Below, piece by piece: positions 31,809-43,108 of a DNA stretch of 64,000 nucleotides. Made by a program: the position numbers and the translations under genes. Origin of the DNA: Limnephilus marmoratus (lineage: Eukaryota; Arthropoda; Insecta; Trichoptera; Limnephilidae); contig OU862916.1 of assembly GCA_917880885.1 (NCBI GenBank), forward strand, positions 54,596,831 through 54,660,830, given 5' to 3'. The notes below the pieces were generated by a model. That model worked only from the letters and a program-made list of their open reading frames with translations. It was not told the origin of the DNA and ran no database searches. Every line of letters starts with the position of its first letter. Positions within the stretch are counted from its first letter, which is position 1.

Positions 31809-32515
31809 GGTAAGTCCGGGGGAGATGGCCGTAGTTTTTGTAAGATGCTATAAAAATTAAACTAGTCATAAATTTCACAGTAAACATAAAGTAATCAACA
31901 ATATCTATCAAAACAAAATTATAAAAGATATTTATTTGGAAATTAGCATTTGACCATCTCTCCCAAAGTGTCCGGGAAAGATGACCATACTAGATGGCCA
32001 GCACTTTATATTGATTAAAAAAAAAATTATTATCTTCTCTTTTTTTTTGTTTTGCCTACATTTTGAGCACATGTTATCAAATTTGGCACAATTTTCATGC
32101 ACCCTAAGTGAGAATGAAAATTACAATTCGGTACATTCTTCATGCGGCCATCTCTCCTTAATCATCTGGGAGAGATGGCCATATGTGTATAAAAATTAAC
32201 CACTATTCATAGAATAAAACATTGAGGTTAGAATGCAACACAATAACAATACCAAGCATGGTAAAACATAATAAACACACGTCTTCATTCAAAAATTTTC
32301 ACTACAACCTTAGATGTGAACCCAGTGAAAAATTTGTGTACTTTGCAAAACGAATTATCTGGTTTTTACTTATTTTTTTTATTTAATTTCGCCAAGACGT
32401 AAAATTACTCCATTGCACTGTGAGAAGTGAACTAATCTAATAGTATCGCCATTTTGCTGTTGTTTCCCAAGAATAAATGAACTGGCCATCTCCCCGGACT
32501 TATCCTAATTTTTCA
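31809..32515. mobile_element. MITE with GGATAAGTCCGGGGAGATGGCC ends
   Basis: The left end reads GGTAAGTCCGGGGGAGATGG and the right end, reverse complemented, GGATAAGTCCGGGGAGATGG. The same GGGAGATGGCC/GGCCATCTC words recur inside near 31952, 31975, 32150 and 32172. No coding frame. Target duplication is unclear. Superfamily not assigned. Confidence 0.65.
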
Positions 32516-33061
32516 AATGTATAAATTTTGAATGCAAACATAAGATAGTTTTAAAATGGCTCACCTTAGGTTTTTTCTAACTAAAATTAATGATAACGAA
32601 AAAAATAAAAACACTCACATGTTTTATTAGGCAAATATAATCGCCAACTAAAATAAAAGTTATCGTCAACTCACTATTATAATCGTTTCACGTAAAAATA
32701 ATTAATAAAAATTCCCAAAGTTTCATTATTTTTTTTCAAATTGCAGTAGTAAATTTTGATTTCATAAATGTGTACATCTTAATTGTTTTGCGGTTAACTT
32801 TTAGATTTGAATATAAAACGTAGTGTTTTCTCTTTCTATCGCCGTTTAGATCATATTTCTAACCATGATCAGAGACATACAGATTTCTATGAGACCTATA
32901 TGAGCTTTTCCGAAAACCGAACAAATTAGCCCGCGGGGTTGACACGGAATAGTACCTACCCACGTAAAAAGGGGAACTTCTGCGCGATATTTTTCATATA
33001 AAACTTTTTGAAGGCCAAAATACTTAACCATATTGAAAAATTATTTTTTAACCAAACGTTA

Positions 33062-33781
33062 AAGGAAATATCTAGTACGGAATACGGATATGCGCTACTT
33101 TATTTATTTAGGTTTCTAATTTTAAAATAGGCCTTTAAAGAAGTCGGTCTTTTACGATTTTAGAGCCAGCTTTGGCAAATATTGTGAGTTATTACTAATT
33201 ATTTTAAAAAAATATTTTAGCCAAACTTCTATGAAAATATAATGATATATAAAACAAAAAGTTAAAATTACTGAAAAAAGCATTTTGCTTGTTTTCAATT
33301 TTACTTAATTTTGTCACAAATTTGTCGAATATGATTTTAAAATATTGTCCCAAAAAAACGTCCTTTTTGCGACGTTTTAATTTTTTATCTTATATTTCAT
33401 TATATTTTCGTAGTAGATTAGGTAAGATTACTTTTTTATTAAACATCGTTAACTCACAAAAAAATCCAAAAATACCTCTAAAATCTTTAAAATTTTAATT
33501 CTACAATGGCCAATATATCATAATTCAAAACAAAATTACATATAATAGCGCATATCCGAACTAAAAATATTGTGATATATCTTTAGATTATACATATAAG
33601 AGAATACCTTCAACTTCACAACATACCCCAATTGGGGATGCCATGGTCTCACTGTGTTCAGACGGGAGCAGCTGGGACTCTTGTGAGGCATTCAGGTGAA
33701 AAAAAGATTATAAAATGAATCGTTCAGTTTTGTTGGGTATTTTGGCCTCAAATCCAAAATTAACTTTTTGTATGAAAACTA
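33062..33781. repeat. Fold-back family C, partial, with SINE B scrap inside
   Basis: GGAATACGGATATGCGCTAC near 33085 and TTGGGTATTTTGGCCTCAAA near 33733 are the inner arms of fold-back element C; the GCGCAGCC-type tips are missing. A SINE B fragment (33603-33705: CAACTTCACAACATACCCC, GTTCAGACGGGAGCAGCT) is embedded. Confidence 0.5.
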
Positions 33782-34120
33782 ATATATAAAGGCAGGAAGA
33801 TCAGCAAGGAATCGGTCGAGGTTTTTTCACGATTTTCCAGTACGAAAAAAGGTTTTTGGTGCCGTTTTTTTAACCAGAATGCTTGAACTTAAAACGCTTC
33901 GATTTACAGAAGATATTTTAGTATTTTTTTTTAAATAAGTAGGTACTTGACTGCCCAACTAGTAAGATTTTCCCGTTTTTGGTCAATTGGGATTGTTTGG
34001 ACATGTTGAGCGGATGGGCGTAGAATGGAATGTCAAGAACATAAGTAGGATATAAGATATAATATACTTCCCAACGGAACGCATGAAGTTGGGGACGACC
34101 TACGCAATATTTTAACAAGT
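33782..34120. other. Spacer, nothing recognised
   Basis: No motif recognised. Confidence 0.4.
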
Positions 34121-34571
34121 GGCCGTTCAAGTATTACGTAACGCACTTGGGGGGGAGGGGAAAACGTTACTGTGCGTTACGAGGGGGGGAGGTGGGTTCG
34201 AACAACGCGTTACGTAACATGTTTTTCTGTATTTAGATAAATAAAACTTGAGAATTAAAATCTTTTTTTTTTATAATATAAAAAATATGAGTTACATATT
34301 TTACAAAATATTATATTAAAGGTCGTATTTAGTCATGCATACCTTATTTGGTTTGTTTATTTATTTTCGCAAACGCCATAAAACAAGAAAAGGGGTATTT
34401 AAGCGACTTTCCAGTACTTTGCGCAACTTAATTGTGACTTTCAGGTAAAAATTGTCACTTGAGCGTTCGGTAACGTTTAGGGGGGGAGGGTACAAAAAAA
34501 CGTTACGGCGCGTTACAGGGGGGGGTCAAAAATATTCAAAAAATTAGTTACGTAATACTTGAACGCCCCCC
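34121..34571. mobile_element. G-rich palindromic MITE (GGCCGTTCAAGTATTACGTAACG)
   Basis: The left GGCCGTTCAAGTATTACGTA and right TTACGTAATACTTGAACGCC ends are inverted. Four G runs of seven or more occur next to CGTTAC words (34149-34190 and 34480-34525). No protein and no clear target duplication. Confidence 0.7.
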
Positions 34572-34899
34572 AAGAGATTGAATAGTATTGAAACTCGAGG
34601 ATAACCGGAGGATAACTTCGAGGATAACCGGATTATACAGAATAGTGTCAAAACAGAACATGATTTAAAAATATATTTTAGGTTAGTTTTTTGTTAATTT
34701 TCTTCTTTTTTATTCATTGTCCTGTTTTTTTCGGCGTTCTGATTTATCATGGCACCATATATTTGTTATATTATGTTATTAATTGAAAATTGAAAAGCAT
34801 TGTTACACATTTATACAGGAACTAAATTTTGTAGTTATGCGGTCATCTCTTATGGAAGACGTTTGTTTAGCATTTAGGAGGCAGGACGGATGTCACATT
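34572..34899. other. Spacer, nothing recognised
   Basis: AT-rich; nothing recognised. Confidence 0.4.
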
Positions 34900-35160
34900 A
34901 TTTGAGCAAAGGCGCGTTCCCGTCCGTTGATTAGTTCATTATTTAGCCGCAGCGCGCGCCTTCCCGGAAGCGGACCTGCACCGCTTACGGATCATTTCCC
35001 TTCCCGCCATCCGCCATCCGCCATACACTTTCAAAATGGATTGCGCCACCATTTTGAATATTTACAGCTCGAAGATCTTCGCGTTCAATTACCTGGCGGC
35101 AGAGTTTGTCTTTTAATCTACGCTCGAGCGCCACCGAAATTCGATGCATCCTATCAGATG
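34900..35160 (+). promoter_or_regulatory. Non-repetitive GC-rich block, promoter-like
   Basis: Inside the AT-rich intron this block has CpG-rich sequence with an ETS-type CCGGAAGCGG word, three consecutive CCGCCAT words (34998-35020) and AAAATGG words, typical of Pho/YY1 and ETS sites at housekeeping promoters. It also has CTGGCGGCAG near 35092. An 86-codon frame (34927-35187) crosses it without a recognisable domain. No copy elsewhere in the window. Promoter function is an inference. Confidence 0.25.
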
Positions 35161-35381
35161 TATTTGTTTAAGTTCTTGAATACGTAATAAATATCAATTA
35201 ACCTTTGCATTCTGAACTATTTTAGTGGGTCTTCAAAAGAAAAGTCGGTAACCATTTGAATTGTCCATACGTCCGGGAAAAAAAACAGAATTGAAAAACT
35301 TCTTTTAATAAATCTAGAAATTTCCTCACCCAATAAGAATAAAAGTTAAGCTTGTCTCACTTAAGCGTCTTGGGTCTGGAG

Positions 35382-37112
35382 CAGTGGTTCCCATTTAGTT
35401 TTTCCTCGGTACCCCTTCTAGAAAGAGCCCAAACTCGCGTACCCCTTGTTGCAAAAATGATAAATAAAAAATTAAATTAGTTTTATATATGTATTATTTT
35501 ATTTCTCACCCTCTACTATGGGATAAACTCAGGGAAAGAGGCATATCAACATAAGGGTATAATATACACATACATGTACAAAGTATTTGAAAGGAAAAAA
35601 GAAAGAAAAAGAAGGTGGATATGAATGTACACGAAACAAAAAAAAAGATAATAGGCTAATAGTAGTAAAAGGAAAACAAAAGAAATAATAATATTAAGCT
35701 TTCAGGATTCTGTGAGCACGTAAGGAGCCAGTATTTTTCTCCAGTGTGCATCAATACTGGATGATGGACTGAGGCGGGCTTCCATGACGAGGATGTTTCC
35801 AGAGCTGGTTATCCTTTCCCTCATTCCTGCCACCCTGGATCTAATAAGGGCTGCAAAGCCAGGAACTCGCCCCTCCGTGAACATCCGGGAAGCGCTGCAA
35901 TATCTGGGGAGACCAAACATTATGCGGAAGGCGTTGTTGTACTGAACCCGAAGTCTTTCTATACTACTCTTCTTGTAGTTTGCCCAGAGTTCACACGTAT
36001 ACAGTGTTGCGCAGAAGGAAAGGAAGAGCGTCCTTTTTACAGCAGTACTGCAAAGGCGGAATCTTCTACTGAGCATGTTTGCTTTTACACTGAGAGCTCT
36101 TCTTTGCCTATCGATGTCGTCATCGTCCATCAGATTACTGGTGATTATGTGTCCAAGGTATTTAGTTCCTTCAGTCACCTGCAGGTTCACACCATTCAGG
36201 GTAGCTGGAGGAATATTTTTGGTCCTTGTCCATATCTTACGACCAGTAGAGCCGTTTTAGTGGGGTTGTATTGCATGTTTGTTTCTTCAGCAAACTCTTC
36301 GCAGATCTTTAAAAGAATTCGTAGGCCCCTTATGGATGGTGCCATCAATACCATGTCGTCCGCGTAACTGATGTTGTTCAGAAACTGTCCTCCAATTTGG
36401 CAGCCTACCCCTGCATTGTTTAGCCTGTCGGTGAGTTCGTTCATGTACAGGTTGAACAATATCGGGGACATGCAACCTCCCTGTCTAACGCCGCTCTTCA
36501 GAAGGAAAGGTTCGGAGAGTCCATCTTTCCACCTTACTAAGTTCTCCTGCTGTCTATGCCACAAGTCGAGGATATGTATCATATGTGATTGATCATGATA
36601 TATATGTGTGGGATTGCACTCTCCTCCCCACATACTGGAATAAACACTTATTTATTTATTTATTAACTTAATCTTAATACTTATTAAAGGCATGACAGTT
36701 CTAATAATGATGATATTCATATATTGTTATTTAAGTTTAATTAGACAAATGTGTATGTCTCTCTTTCCGCAGCTCTGAAAAATTAGTTCGTTATATTCAA
36801 GTACAAGTCGTCAACCAATTGCCATGTTTAGTCTTTATGTTTGACATGCCTGAAAAATTTAGGTTAGTCAAAAAATTAACCGGTGATGACTTTGTAAAAC
36901 AACTCTTTGCTGTTGCATGAGATGGGTAGATGACAAAATTGGAAACAAACAAACAAATTTGGAAACTGGTCATATTTACGTTCGTAATCGTGCGCAGGTT
37001 GATTACGAACTCAAAATATATTTTGGCAATTTTAATATTTGCGTACGCGTACCCCTTCAAGCAATTTCGCGTACGCCGGAGGACGCGACTACCACTAATT
37101 GGGAACTCACGG
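35382..37112 (-). mobile_element. hAT element shell with LINE inserted
   Basis: The left end CAGTGGTTCCCATTTAGT and the right end ACTAATTGGGAACTCACGG are inverted. Flanking 8-mers are GTCTGGAG (35374) and GTCTAGAA (37113), six of eight identical. Both ends repeat CGTACCCCTT words. On the minus strand near 36797-36870 the frame reads NLNFSGMSNIKTKHGNWLTT, resembling the C-terminal dimerisation region of ZBED-like hAT transposases (GFSxMxxIKTKxRxRL). Most of the transposase is missing. Confidence 0.65.
35470..36636 (-). mobile_element. 5'-truncated LINE with intact YADD reverse-transcriptase box
   Basis: Minus-strand frame 36196-36633 carries LLKSGVRQGGCMSPILFNLY (RT motif 4), then NNISYADDMVLMAPS (catalytic YADD) and NPTKTALLV. 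After a single frameshift near 36230, frame 35702-36190 continues with TKYLGHIITSNLMDDDDIDR, RRALSVKANMLSRRF, YTCELWANYK and a C-terminal domain ending at TGA. About 230 bp of 3' UTR follows. Apart from that frameshift the reading frame is clean over roughly 930 bp, so this is one of the younger LINE copies. The clade is uncertain; RTE-like or CR1/L2-like are both possible. Confidence 0.85.
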
Positions 37113-37120
37113 GTCTAGAA

Positions 37121-38030
37121 GAAAGAATTTAAGCAATATATTTGTGCATGAATACCGCACTGCCCGAAGCCAGTTGGATTATGACATTCCGATTTGATTT
37201 TTTAGGCATAATATTAATAGCCTCTTGTTCAGATGTAGGTAACTTTAGGGAAACACTTATTTTTCACAATTCACCAACATTGATCAATTAAGGCGTCACA
37301 CCACGGTTCGTTCGCGATACAAGTGTGTATTTTACGTAATTATTTTTAGTGACCGACCGAAGGTTCGGTTTCGGCAAAAAAATCTAGTTTCGGCAGAAAA
37401 TCTGAAACCGAAACCGAAACTTTTTTAGACATGTTAAAAATCGACTGTTTACTGTTATTTGGCTTAGTTTTTAAACTTATTTAGACGATTAACACGTGTT
37501 AAATTAAATAAATAAATAAAAAACAACAATTTTAGCATGTGAAAAAATAGTACTTTTTATAATTTACTTCTATAACGGTATATAAAGTTAAATGTGAATC
37601 TGTGCATATATTATGTGAAACACCTGACTGTATAAATTGTACATATTTAAAATGTATGCACAAGCTCCTCCATCCACAAGCAAATGCTTTTAATGGAGGA
37701 AAAGTAACATTGTAACATGTTCCATTTTTTAAGATAAATAAATAAATAATAAATATAATAATAAATAAAACAAACAAAATTATGAAACATGTTAACACGT
37801 TGTCTGAATAAGTGTAAAAAATAAGTCAAATAACAGTATACAATCGATTTTTAACGTGTCTAAAAAAAATTATTATTATTTTAACTTTATGAGTAAAACC
37901 TCAAATTGTAATATTTAATTAAATGAAGACAATATAAGCGAAACTCGATCGAAAATCTGGAAACAGAAAAATCAGAAAAAGATATTGACACCTCTGGGAT
38001 CAAACCGAAACGAAAAACACTAACTCATAT
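37121..38030. other. Spacer with GAAACCGAAACCG-rich ends; possible element
   Basis: GACCGACCGAAGGTTCGGTT at 37352 and ACCGAAACGAAAAACAC at 38005 are loosely inverted, and GAAACCGAAACCGAAAC lies at 37404. The region also shares ATGAAGACAATATAAGC (37923) with fold-back element C near 19880. No transposase and no clear target duplication. Confidence 0.35.
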
Positions 38031-38589
38031 GTCAATCATTCATTTGATCAGTCAGACATCTCCATCGTACTTAGTTTTGAGATAATGAGGAAATCAAATA
38101 TTATTTGCACGAGTCTGCGTTTAGCATATTAAATATGCTATAAAATAACACCGGAGGCATAACGGTCCGGTACATTAGTACGACAATGTTTTTAATAATG
38201 TGCTCAATAACGATTTTTTAAACAATATAATGGTTCGATTAAAATTGCCAATTAATTAATGAAGCCAGTAAAGTTAATGAGTCTGAGATAAATTTGATGT
38301 GAAGATCGCCTTCCCACATGAGATGTCAACCCTTCACTTGAATGAAACTATAATAGTAATAATTATCTTGTCCATCAAAGACTATGGGCCATTCAATTGA
38401 ACATTTTAGTGATGAACTCAACAGAGACGTGTTCCCAATTCCCAGGCGACCCGACATTTTATCACTCTCCCATAAAAGTGCGTATGGCGTTGTACATGGG
38501 AGGGAGCCCACAGCACATAAACCTACGTCATCAGACACACAAATGAGACCAGTTTTTGCGAGAATTTACATTTAGTAAACCTTAACTCT
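38031..38589. other. Spacer, nothing recognised
   Basis: No motif recognised. Confidence 0.4.
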
Positions 38590-39237
38590 TTAAGGTGAAC
38601 GGCTGCGCGGCTTTTTTCATATGAGTCTTATATTCGGATTTGAGGCTAAAATACCCAACATATCTGAAAAAATAAATTTGAAACAAAAGGTTCAGCAAAT
38701 ATCTTGGTGCTATTTTATGTATAAGTATTTCAAATTATAAAATACACGCCATTAACCAATAAATTAATTATTCACGATTTTACTCATAGAGGCGACTTTG
38801 GAAATTATTTGCGAGTTGATAATAATTATTTTAAAAATAATTATTTTGCCCCTCTTACTACGTAAATAGGATGAAATATAATATAAAAAATACATACTTG
38901 TTTATTTATTTAGAATTACGGCACAAGTGCCATTTACATGTACGACAATTATTGACTGTTTTATTAAAAAAGAAAGACATACATTCCCGGGATTCGAATA
39001 ACCTGACAACAGTTGAAAACCTCATACTACCATCACAAAAAGCGGAAAATGCTGCTTGTTTCGTGTTGGAGGACTTAGCCAGTCGAGGAGTCGAACACGC
39101 GACGTCTGTCGTAAGTAAACAAAACAAGAGATAAAAAAATATACTTTACAAAGAAAATAAAAGCAATGAAGAATTAACAAAAACCTGTTACGCAGCAACC
39201 TCATTAAGATGTGCACTGTATTTAAAAATATATTATA

Positions 39238-39360
39238 ACAAACTAACCATCACACCATTTCCCCGCAGGGGTAGGCAGAGAGGACGGACCGCCAAACAAC
39301 TCGATCTTGGCACACACTCCTTGCCTCGTTCTCATACAAGGTCTCTCTTCACACGGCCCA
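39238..39360 (-). mobile_element. LINE 3' fragment, same family as 9761 and 12739
   Basis: On the minus strand: GCCAAGATCGAGTTGTTTGG, CGGTCCGTCCTCTCTGCC, TACCCCTGCGGGGAAATGG and GTGATGGTTAGTTTG. It matches the coding end SAYPCGE…TGA and the GTTA tail of 12739-12951, but is truncated after about 120 bp. Confidence 0.75.
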
Positions 39361-39591
39361 TTCTCATTTATTAATTAAAAAATTCATCCAAAGAACGCTT
39401 CTTTTACTGGATTTTATTTTTTATATGTAAATAATAGAATGTCATTTTTTTTAAATAATTACCATTCATTTTTAACCATTAACTTTATTTTCCAATATTT
39501 TTTTTTTTTTGCTTGTATTTTTATATATTTTTTTTCTCTATCGTAACTTTATGTATATTATTTCTTATACTTTTTAAGATTTTACCAGATC

Positions 39592-39735
39592 CGGTAGATT
39601 ACCAGATCCGGTAGATACACACCTACCGGATCTGCCCTGATGATGGACACTGCAACGATGTCCGAAACGTTGGCTAAAGAAGGAGGCAGCGCAACACACC
39701 ATAATACCCCAAAAACAAATAACGAAAATATTATT
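39592..39735 (+). repeat. Fold-back repeat with hammerhead core (copy b)
   Basis: The core is CTGATGA (39637-39643), stem GGACA…TGTCC (39645-39663), GAAA (39664-39667), then ACGTTGGCTAAAGAAGGAGG and the same 3' arm as copies a and c down to CCCCAAAAACAAATAACG. The usual 5' arm is replaced by a different perfect hairpin, CAGATCCGGTAG / CTACCGGATCTG (12 bp, 39604-39634 region), placed exactly where stem I would be. All conserved core bases are present. Confidence 0.6.
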
Positions 39736-40048
39736 TCTCTATCATGTTAAAGTTGTACTACCTTTGTTTATTTATGTAAAAGCCCCATGGGCGTAAAATA
39801 AATAAATAAATTAATTCTCTTAAAATTATGGAAGTTGCCTCTAAAATCATGAAAAATTCAATTCTTTAACGGCTTTTATTTTATAATTTACAGAACAAAT
39901 AAATAAAGTAGCACATATTTTTACTACATATTTACTATTAAACCTTCTGATTTAAAAAAAAAAAGAATTATTCAGTTGGGTCAAGTATTTTGACCCCAAA
40001 TCCAAATTTTAAGTTTTGTATAAAAAATGCCGCGCAGCCATTTTTCAC

Positions 40049-40454
40049 CGGTCTGCCGACATTGTTAAAAAAAATCGTCCACAAAAGATTACCAGGCAGT
40101 TGTCGGCCGACCAAGAGATTTTTCAATCTGTTGATGTAGTTTTTTTGTTTTCGGCAATTCGTTATTTTCATTCAGTTAAAAGTTTACATAAAATTCATCG
40201 GATGATGTTCGGCAGACCAGTTTTTTCTACTATTATACTTATCGACCCCTATTGCAGCACAACCTGTCCATTCAGAAATAATACGGCAATACATGTACAG
40301 TACATTGTACATCTTATGTTGTAATTTAGCCAAATAAATTGGTTCACAATTTTCCGAGCTGTACGACAACATCCAGGTTGCACACTTACAGACCAGTTTT
40401 TTATGCTTACTTGCGTTTCGTCTGTGTATCCGATGACGTGCGGTTATCTGTGGT
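40049..40454. other. Spacer; short inverted words GGTCTGCCGA/TCGGCAGACC
   Basis: CCGGTCTGCCGAC (40043) and TTCGGCAGACCAG (40208) are inverted and may mark a small element, but ends and duplications are not clear. No gene. Confidence 0.35.
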
Positions 40455-40560
40455 AAATACTCTCAGAATCGCCCTGGTCACAGAACAACATTCAGAATCG
40501 AAACCTTGCATTGCTTTAAATGGTATTAGCCGTGTTTGGTGACCAGTTCTGAATGGCACA
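40455..40560 (+). repeat. SINE family B, internal fragment
   Basis: TCAGAATCGCCCTGGTCACA, AACATTCAGAATCGAAACC and CGTGTTTGGTGACCAGTTCT follow the order of the SINE body at 51415-51823 (reverse strand). Confidence 0.6.
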
Positions 40561-40616
40561 GATACTATCCTATCTTCACCTTGCCCATCATCCTGCCAAC
40601 ATACCAAAAGTATTTT

Positions 40617-41038
40617 TCTTCAATTTGGGAGGCGGGTATGGGTACCGCAGTCCCGGCAACCATTTATTGAGTAACCAACACCTCTGCCATAGGTCACCCC
40701 AAGCAGTTCCTACGTTTGGTGACTTAGCAGGGGTGTCCGGGTTCATAAGGTGAGGTTTGTCTATGTCATGGCGGCGTCTCGCCTTACTGCATGGAAGGCT
40801 GGATCTGGAGGAACTGGTTGAGGGAAACCATTTGGCCTCTTCTGCAGAATCCCACCGCCTTGCGCCGCAGTGGGAGGGATGGATTCATACGTCCGTCACT
40901 CCTGGACCAACCGATCCCTAGATTCCTACCCACACCACACACCCTTTTTTCTTCCCAGAACATCCTCTCTTTCATTTCCTTTAAGAGATCTTCCACACAG
41001 CATCTCCAAAGATGGCACAAGTCCTGAGGGAAATTCCG
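40617..41038 (+). repeat. Repeat family A, long copy
   Basis: Starts TTCAATTTGGGAGGCGGGTA and runs through ACCAACACCTCTGCCATAGG, GCAGGGGTGTCCGGGTTCAT, GTGAGGTTTGTCTATGTC, ACATCCTCTCTTTCATTTCC and CACAGCATCTCCAAAGATG. Unlike other copies it stops before the TGTGTGGAG end, where fold-back C (41044) begins. Confidence 0.7.
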
Positions 41039-41043
41039 GGCAG

Positions 41044-41736
41044 TTAAGGGAACGGCTGCGCTACCTTTTTCATACAAAACTTAATTTGGGATTGAGGCCA
41101 AAATACCCAACGAAATTAATTTTTTTTAAATTTATCAAAAGGTACCTAATACGGATATGTGCTGCGTTAATTATTTGTTTTTTTTTGTCAATTATAAAAT
41201 ATAGATCATTAAAGGAATCTATTTTTCATGATTTTAGAGGCTATTATTAGTGAATTAATGATGCTTTAAAAACATTATTTTGCTCTATTTATTATAGAAA
41301 CCTAATGAAATATATAATTAAAAATTTTAATTATTAAAAAAGGTAATTTGATGGACGTAAATTTAAATTACAATTAGACATTTTGAAATTTACGTAGGAA
41401 TACATATTTGTCGTATACAATTTAAAATTTCTACACAAGAAATGGCTTTTTTAACCGTTTTTTATTTATTTTTTTATAGATTTTAGGTAAGATTACTTTT
41501 TTTAATAATTTTAATTGGTTCACAAGAAAATGCCAAAGGTGCCAATAAAATCATGCAAGTTTGAATTCTTTAATGGTCTATATTTTATAATTTAAATCAT
41601 AAATTGCGCACATCCTTACTGGACATTTGCTGTGTATTTTGTTTAAATGAATAATTATTCAAGTTGGTTGGGTATTTTGGGCTCAAATCCAAAATTAAGT
41701 TTTTTATTAAAAAGTCCGCGCAGTCATTCCTCTTAA
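41044..41736. mobile_element. Fold-back family C, complete copy between TTAA sites
   Basis: The left end is TTAA|GGGAACGGCTGCGC, the right end GCGCAGTCATTCCTC|TTAA. Long inverted arms: ACAAAACTTAATTTGGGATT with CAAATCCAAAATTAAG, and further in CATTAAAGGAATC with GAATTCTTTAATG. At 693 bp it is close to one uninterrupted imperfect palindrome. TTAA at both ends suggests piggyBac- or Kolobok-type targeting; no transposase frame. Confidence 0.75.
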
Positions 41737-42508
41737 GCTCTTGTGCGAAGTTCACGTATTTTTATTTTTTTTTAAAGTACGCAATGTGGGGGTATGTATT
41801 GTTGGCTCCCGGTATATTGTGTGCGTGTGTATTTTATGTTTACCTTGACCTATTCGGATAGTTATGTACTTAGTCACCACTCACAACTGGTAAGTAGTGG
41901 GAATTGACGATGATACCGTCAGACACATGTTCAGGATGGGCTGTGTCCATTGCCTAACCTTAAACAATAAGTGAACATTTAATTATGGCGAATCATCGGT
42001 GGGTGGCGCCGAACAAACGGTGGCTCGTGAAGTTATGGCGAATGGTTACAATACAATACAATACTTCTGACAATCGACAGTTATTACCTAAAGGTAGGTT
42101 ATCTAATAGCCGTAGTCTTCAGTTACCTATCTTCCCAACAATGTTGGTTGCTTTAGAGGCGGTAGTAATGTCGTATTTTGAAATCGTTCCTACAAGAATT
42201 TGCATAGGGTTTTAGATTGCTTCCACCCACAATTGCACCATAGAAACGTAAATGTGAAAATAAGTTTTTTTTAATCGTCGAAATCACACTATTTTTTCTT
42301 ATTAACAAATCCAACGATTGGTATGATGTGATGGTTGAATAACCAAAAGAAAAAATAAAACAGACAAACGTGAAAATTTATTTATTTTCCAGTAATGAAT
42401 TTGTTTCGTGTTTTGTAGTAAATTTTCAACTTTTTACTTAAAATGTAGAGTAGATAGGTACTATAAAGGTGTATGATATTTCGTACAGAATACTGATCAA
42501 GTGCATGA
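41737..42508. other. Spacer, nothing recognised
   Basis: No motif recognised. Confidence 0.4.
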
Positions 42509-43097
42509 TCTATGTATATAAAAATCAACGTATGTTTGCTTGCATATATGTATGTTGTTTATAGGTTTTTTAATCATTACAAAAACTCTTACAAGACATT
42601 TTGCAAACCGTCGATTGTTGAATCAAAATTCTATTTTCGAAAAAACTCTTTAAATTAATGAATTTAATCGAAGTACTCACCTATGGTAATAACCATAATC
42701 GAATACTTTGAATCTAATCAAGTATTTTAAATAGTTACCTATGTTAGGTACCAAATTGGATTGATTGTTCTTATAATACCTATACAAAAATTTATGTTTG
42801 TAGTAGGTATATGAAAAAAGAATATTTTAAAACAAAATTGCAATAGGTGGCACGCGAGCTATTTAAAAATCTGAATGTACCGGGATTGAATATACGGATC
42901 GCGTGAGAGGGGAGGGGAACGCGGGAGGGGGGTTTGCGGGGCGGTGGAGCGGGAAAGGGGAGGGGGGAGAGGTAAGACGGGGAAGGGGTAAGAGGGAAGG
43001 TAGAGGAACGCGTGAGAGAAAGGGGACAAGAGAGAGTAAGGGGAGGCGTAAGGGGAATGGGACGGATGGGAAAGGACAATTTCTTTATTGAGTGGCA
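42509..43097 (+). mobile_element. Helitron-like element, 3' truncated
   Basis: 5' start A|TCTATGTATATAAAAATC; middle AGGTGGCACGCGAGCTATTT; then a G/A-only stretch 42905-43065 (broken by a few C and T). The shared 3' text is reduced to ATTTCTTTATTGAGTGGCAT and the CTAG end is missing. Confidence 0.65.
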
Positions 43098-43108
43098 TTA
43101 TAAAAAAA

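Larger units (their letters stand above)
31130..33045 (+). repeat. Repeat family D, split by a LINE and a MITE
   Basis: The left part 31130-31230 (CTTCAGGCCTCGGGCTGATT, CCAAATAAATGGAATATTT) and the right part about 32520-33040 (GATCATATTTCTAACCATGA, ACCGAACAAATTAGCCC) together match 60045-60615. The middle was opened by a LINE fragment (31235-31745) and a MITE (31809-32515). Confidence 0.6.
38594..40048. mobile_element. Fold-back family C, expanded by nested insertions
   Basis: Left end TTAA then GGTGAACGGCTGCGCGG (38590 onward) and TTCGGATTTGAGGCTAAAAT. Right arm TATTTTGACCCCAAATCCAA and CCGCGCAGCCATTTTTCACC near 40048. Between the arms lie a LINE-like tail (38895), a LINE 3' fragment (39238-39360), the hammerhead fold-back copy b (39592-39735) and a (TAAA)n tail (39755-39815). 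Confidence 0.55.
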
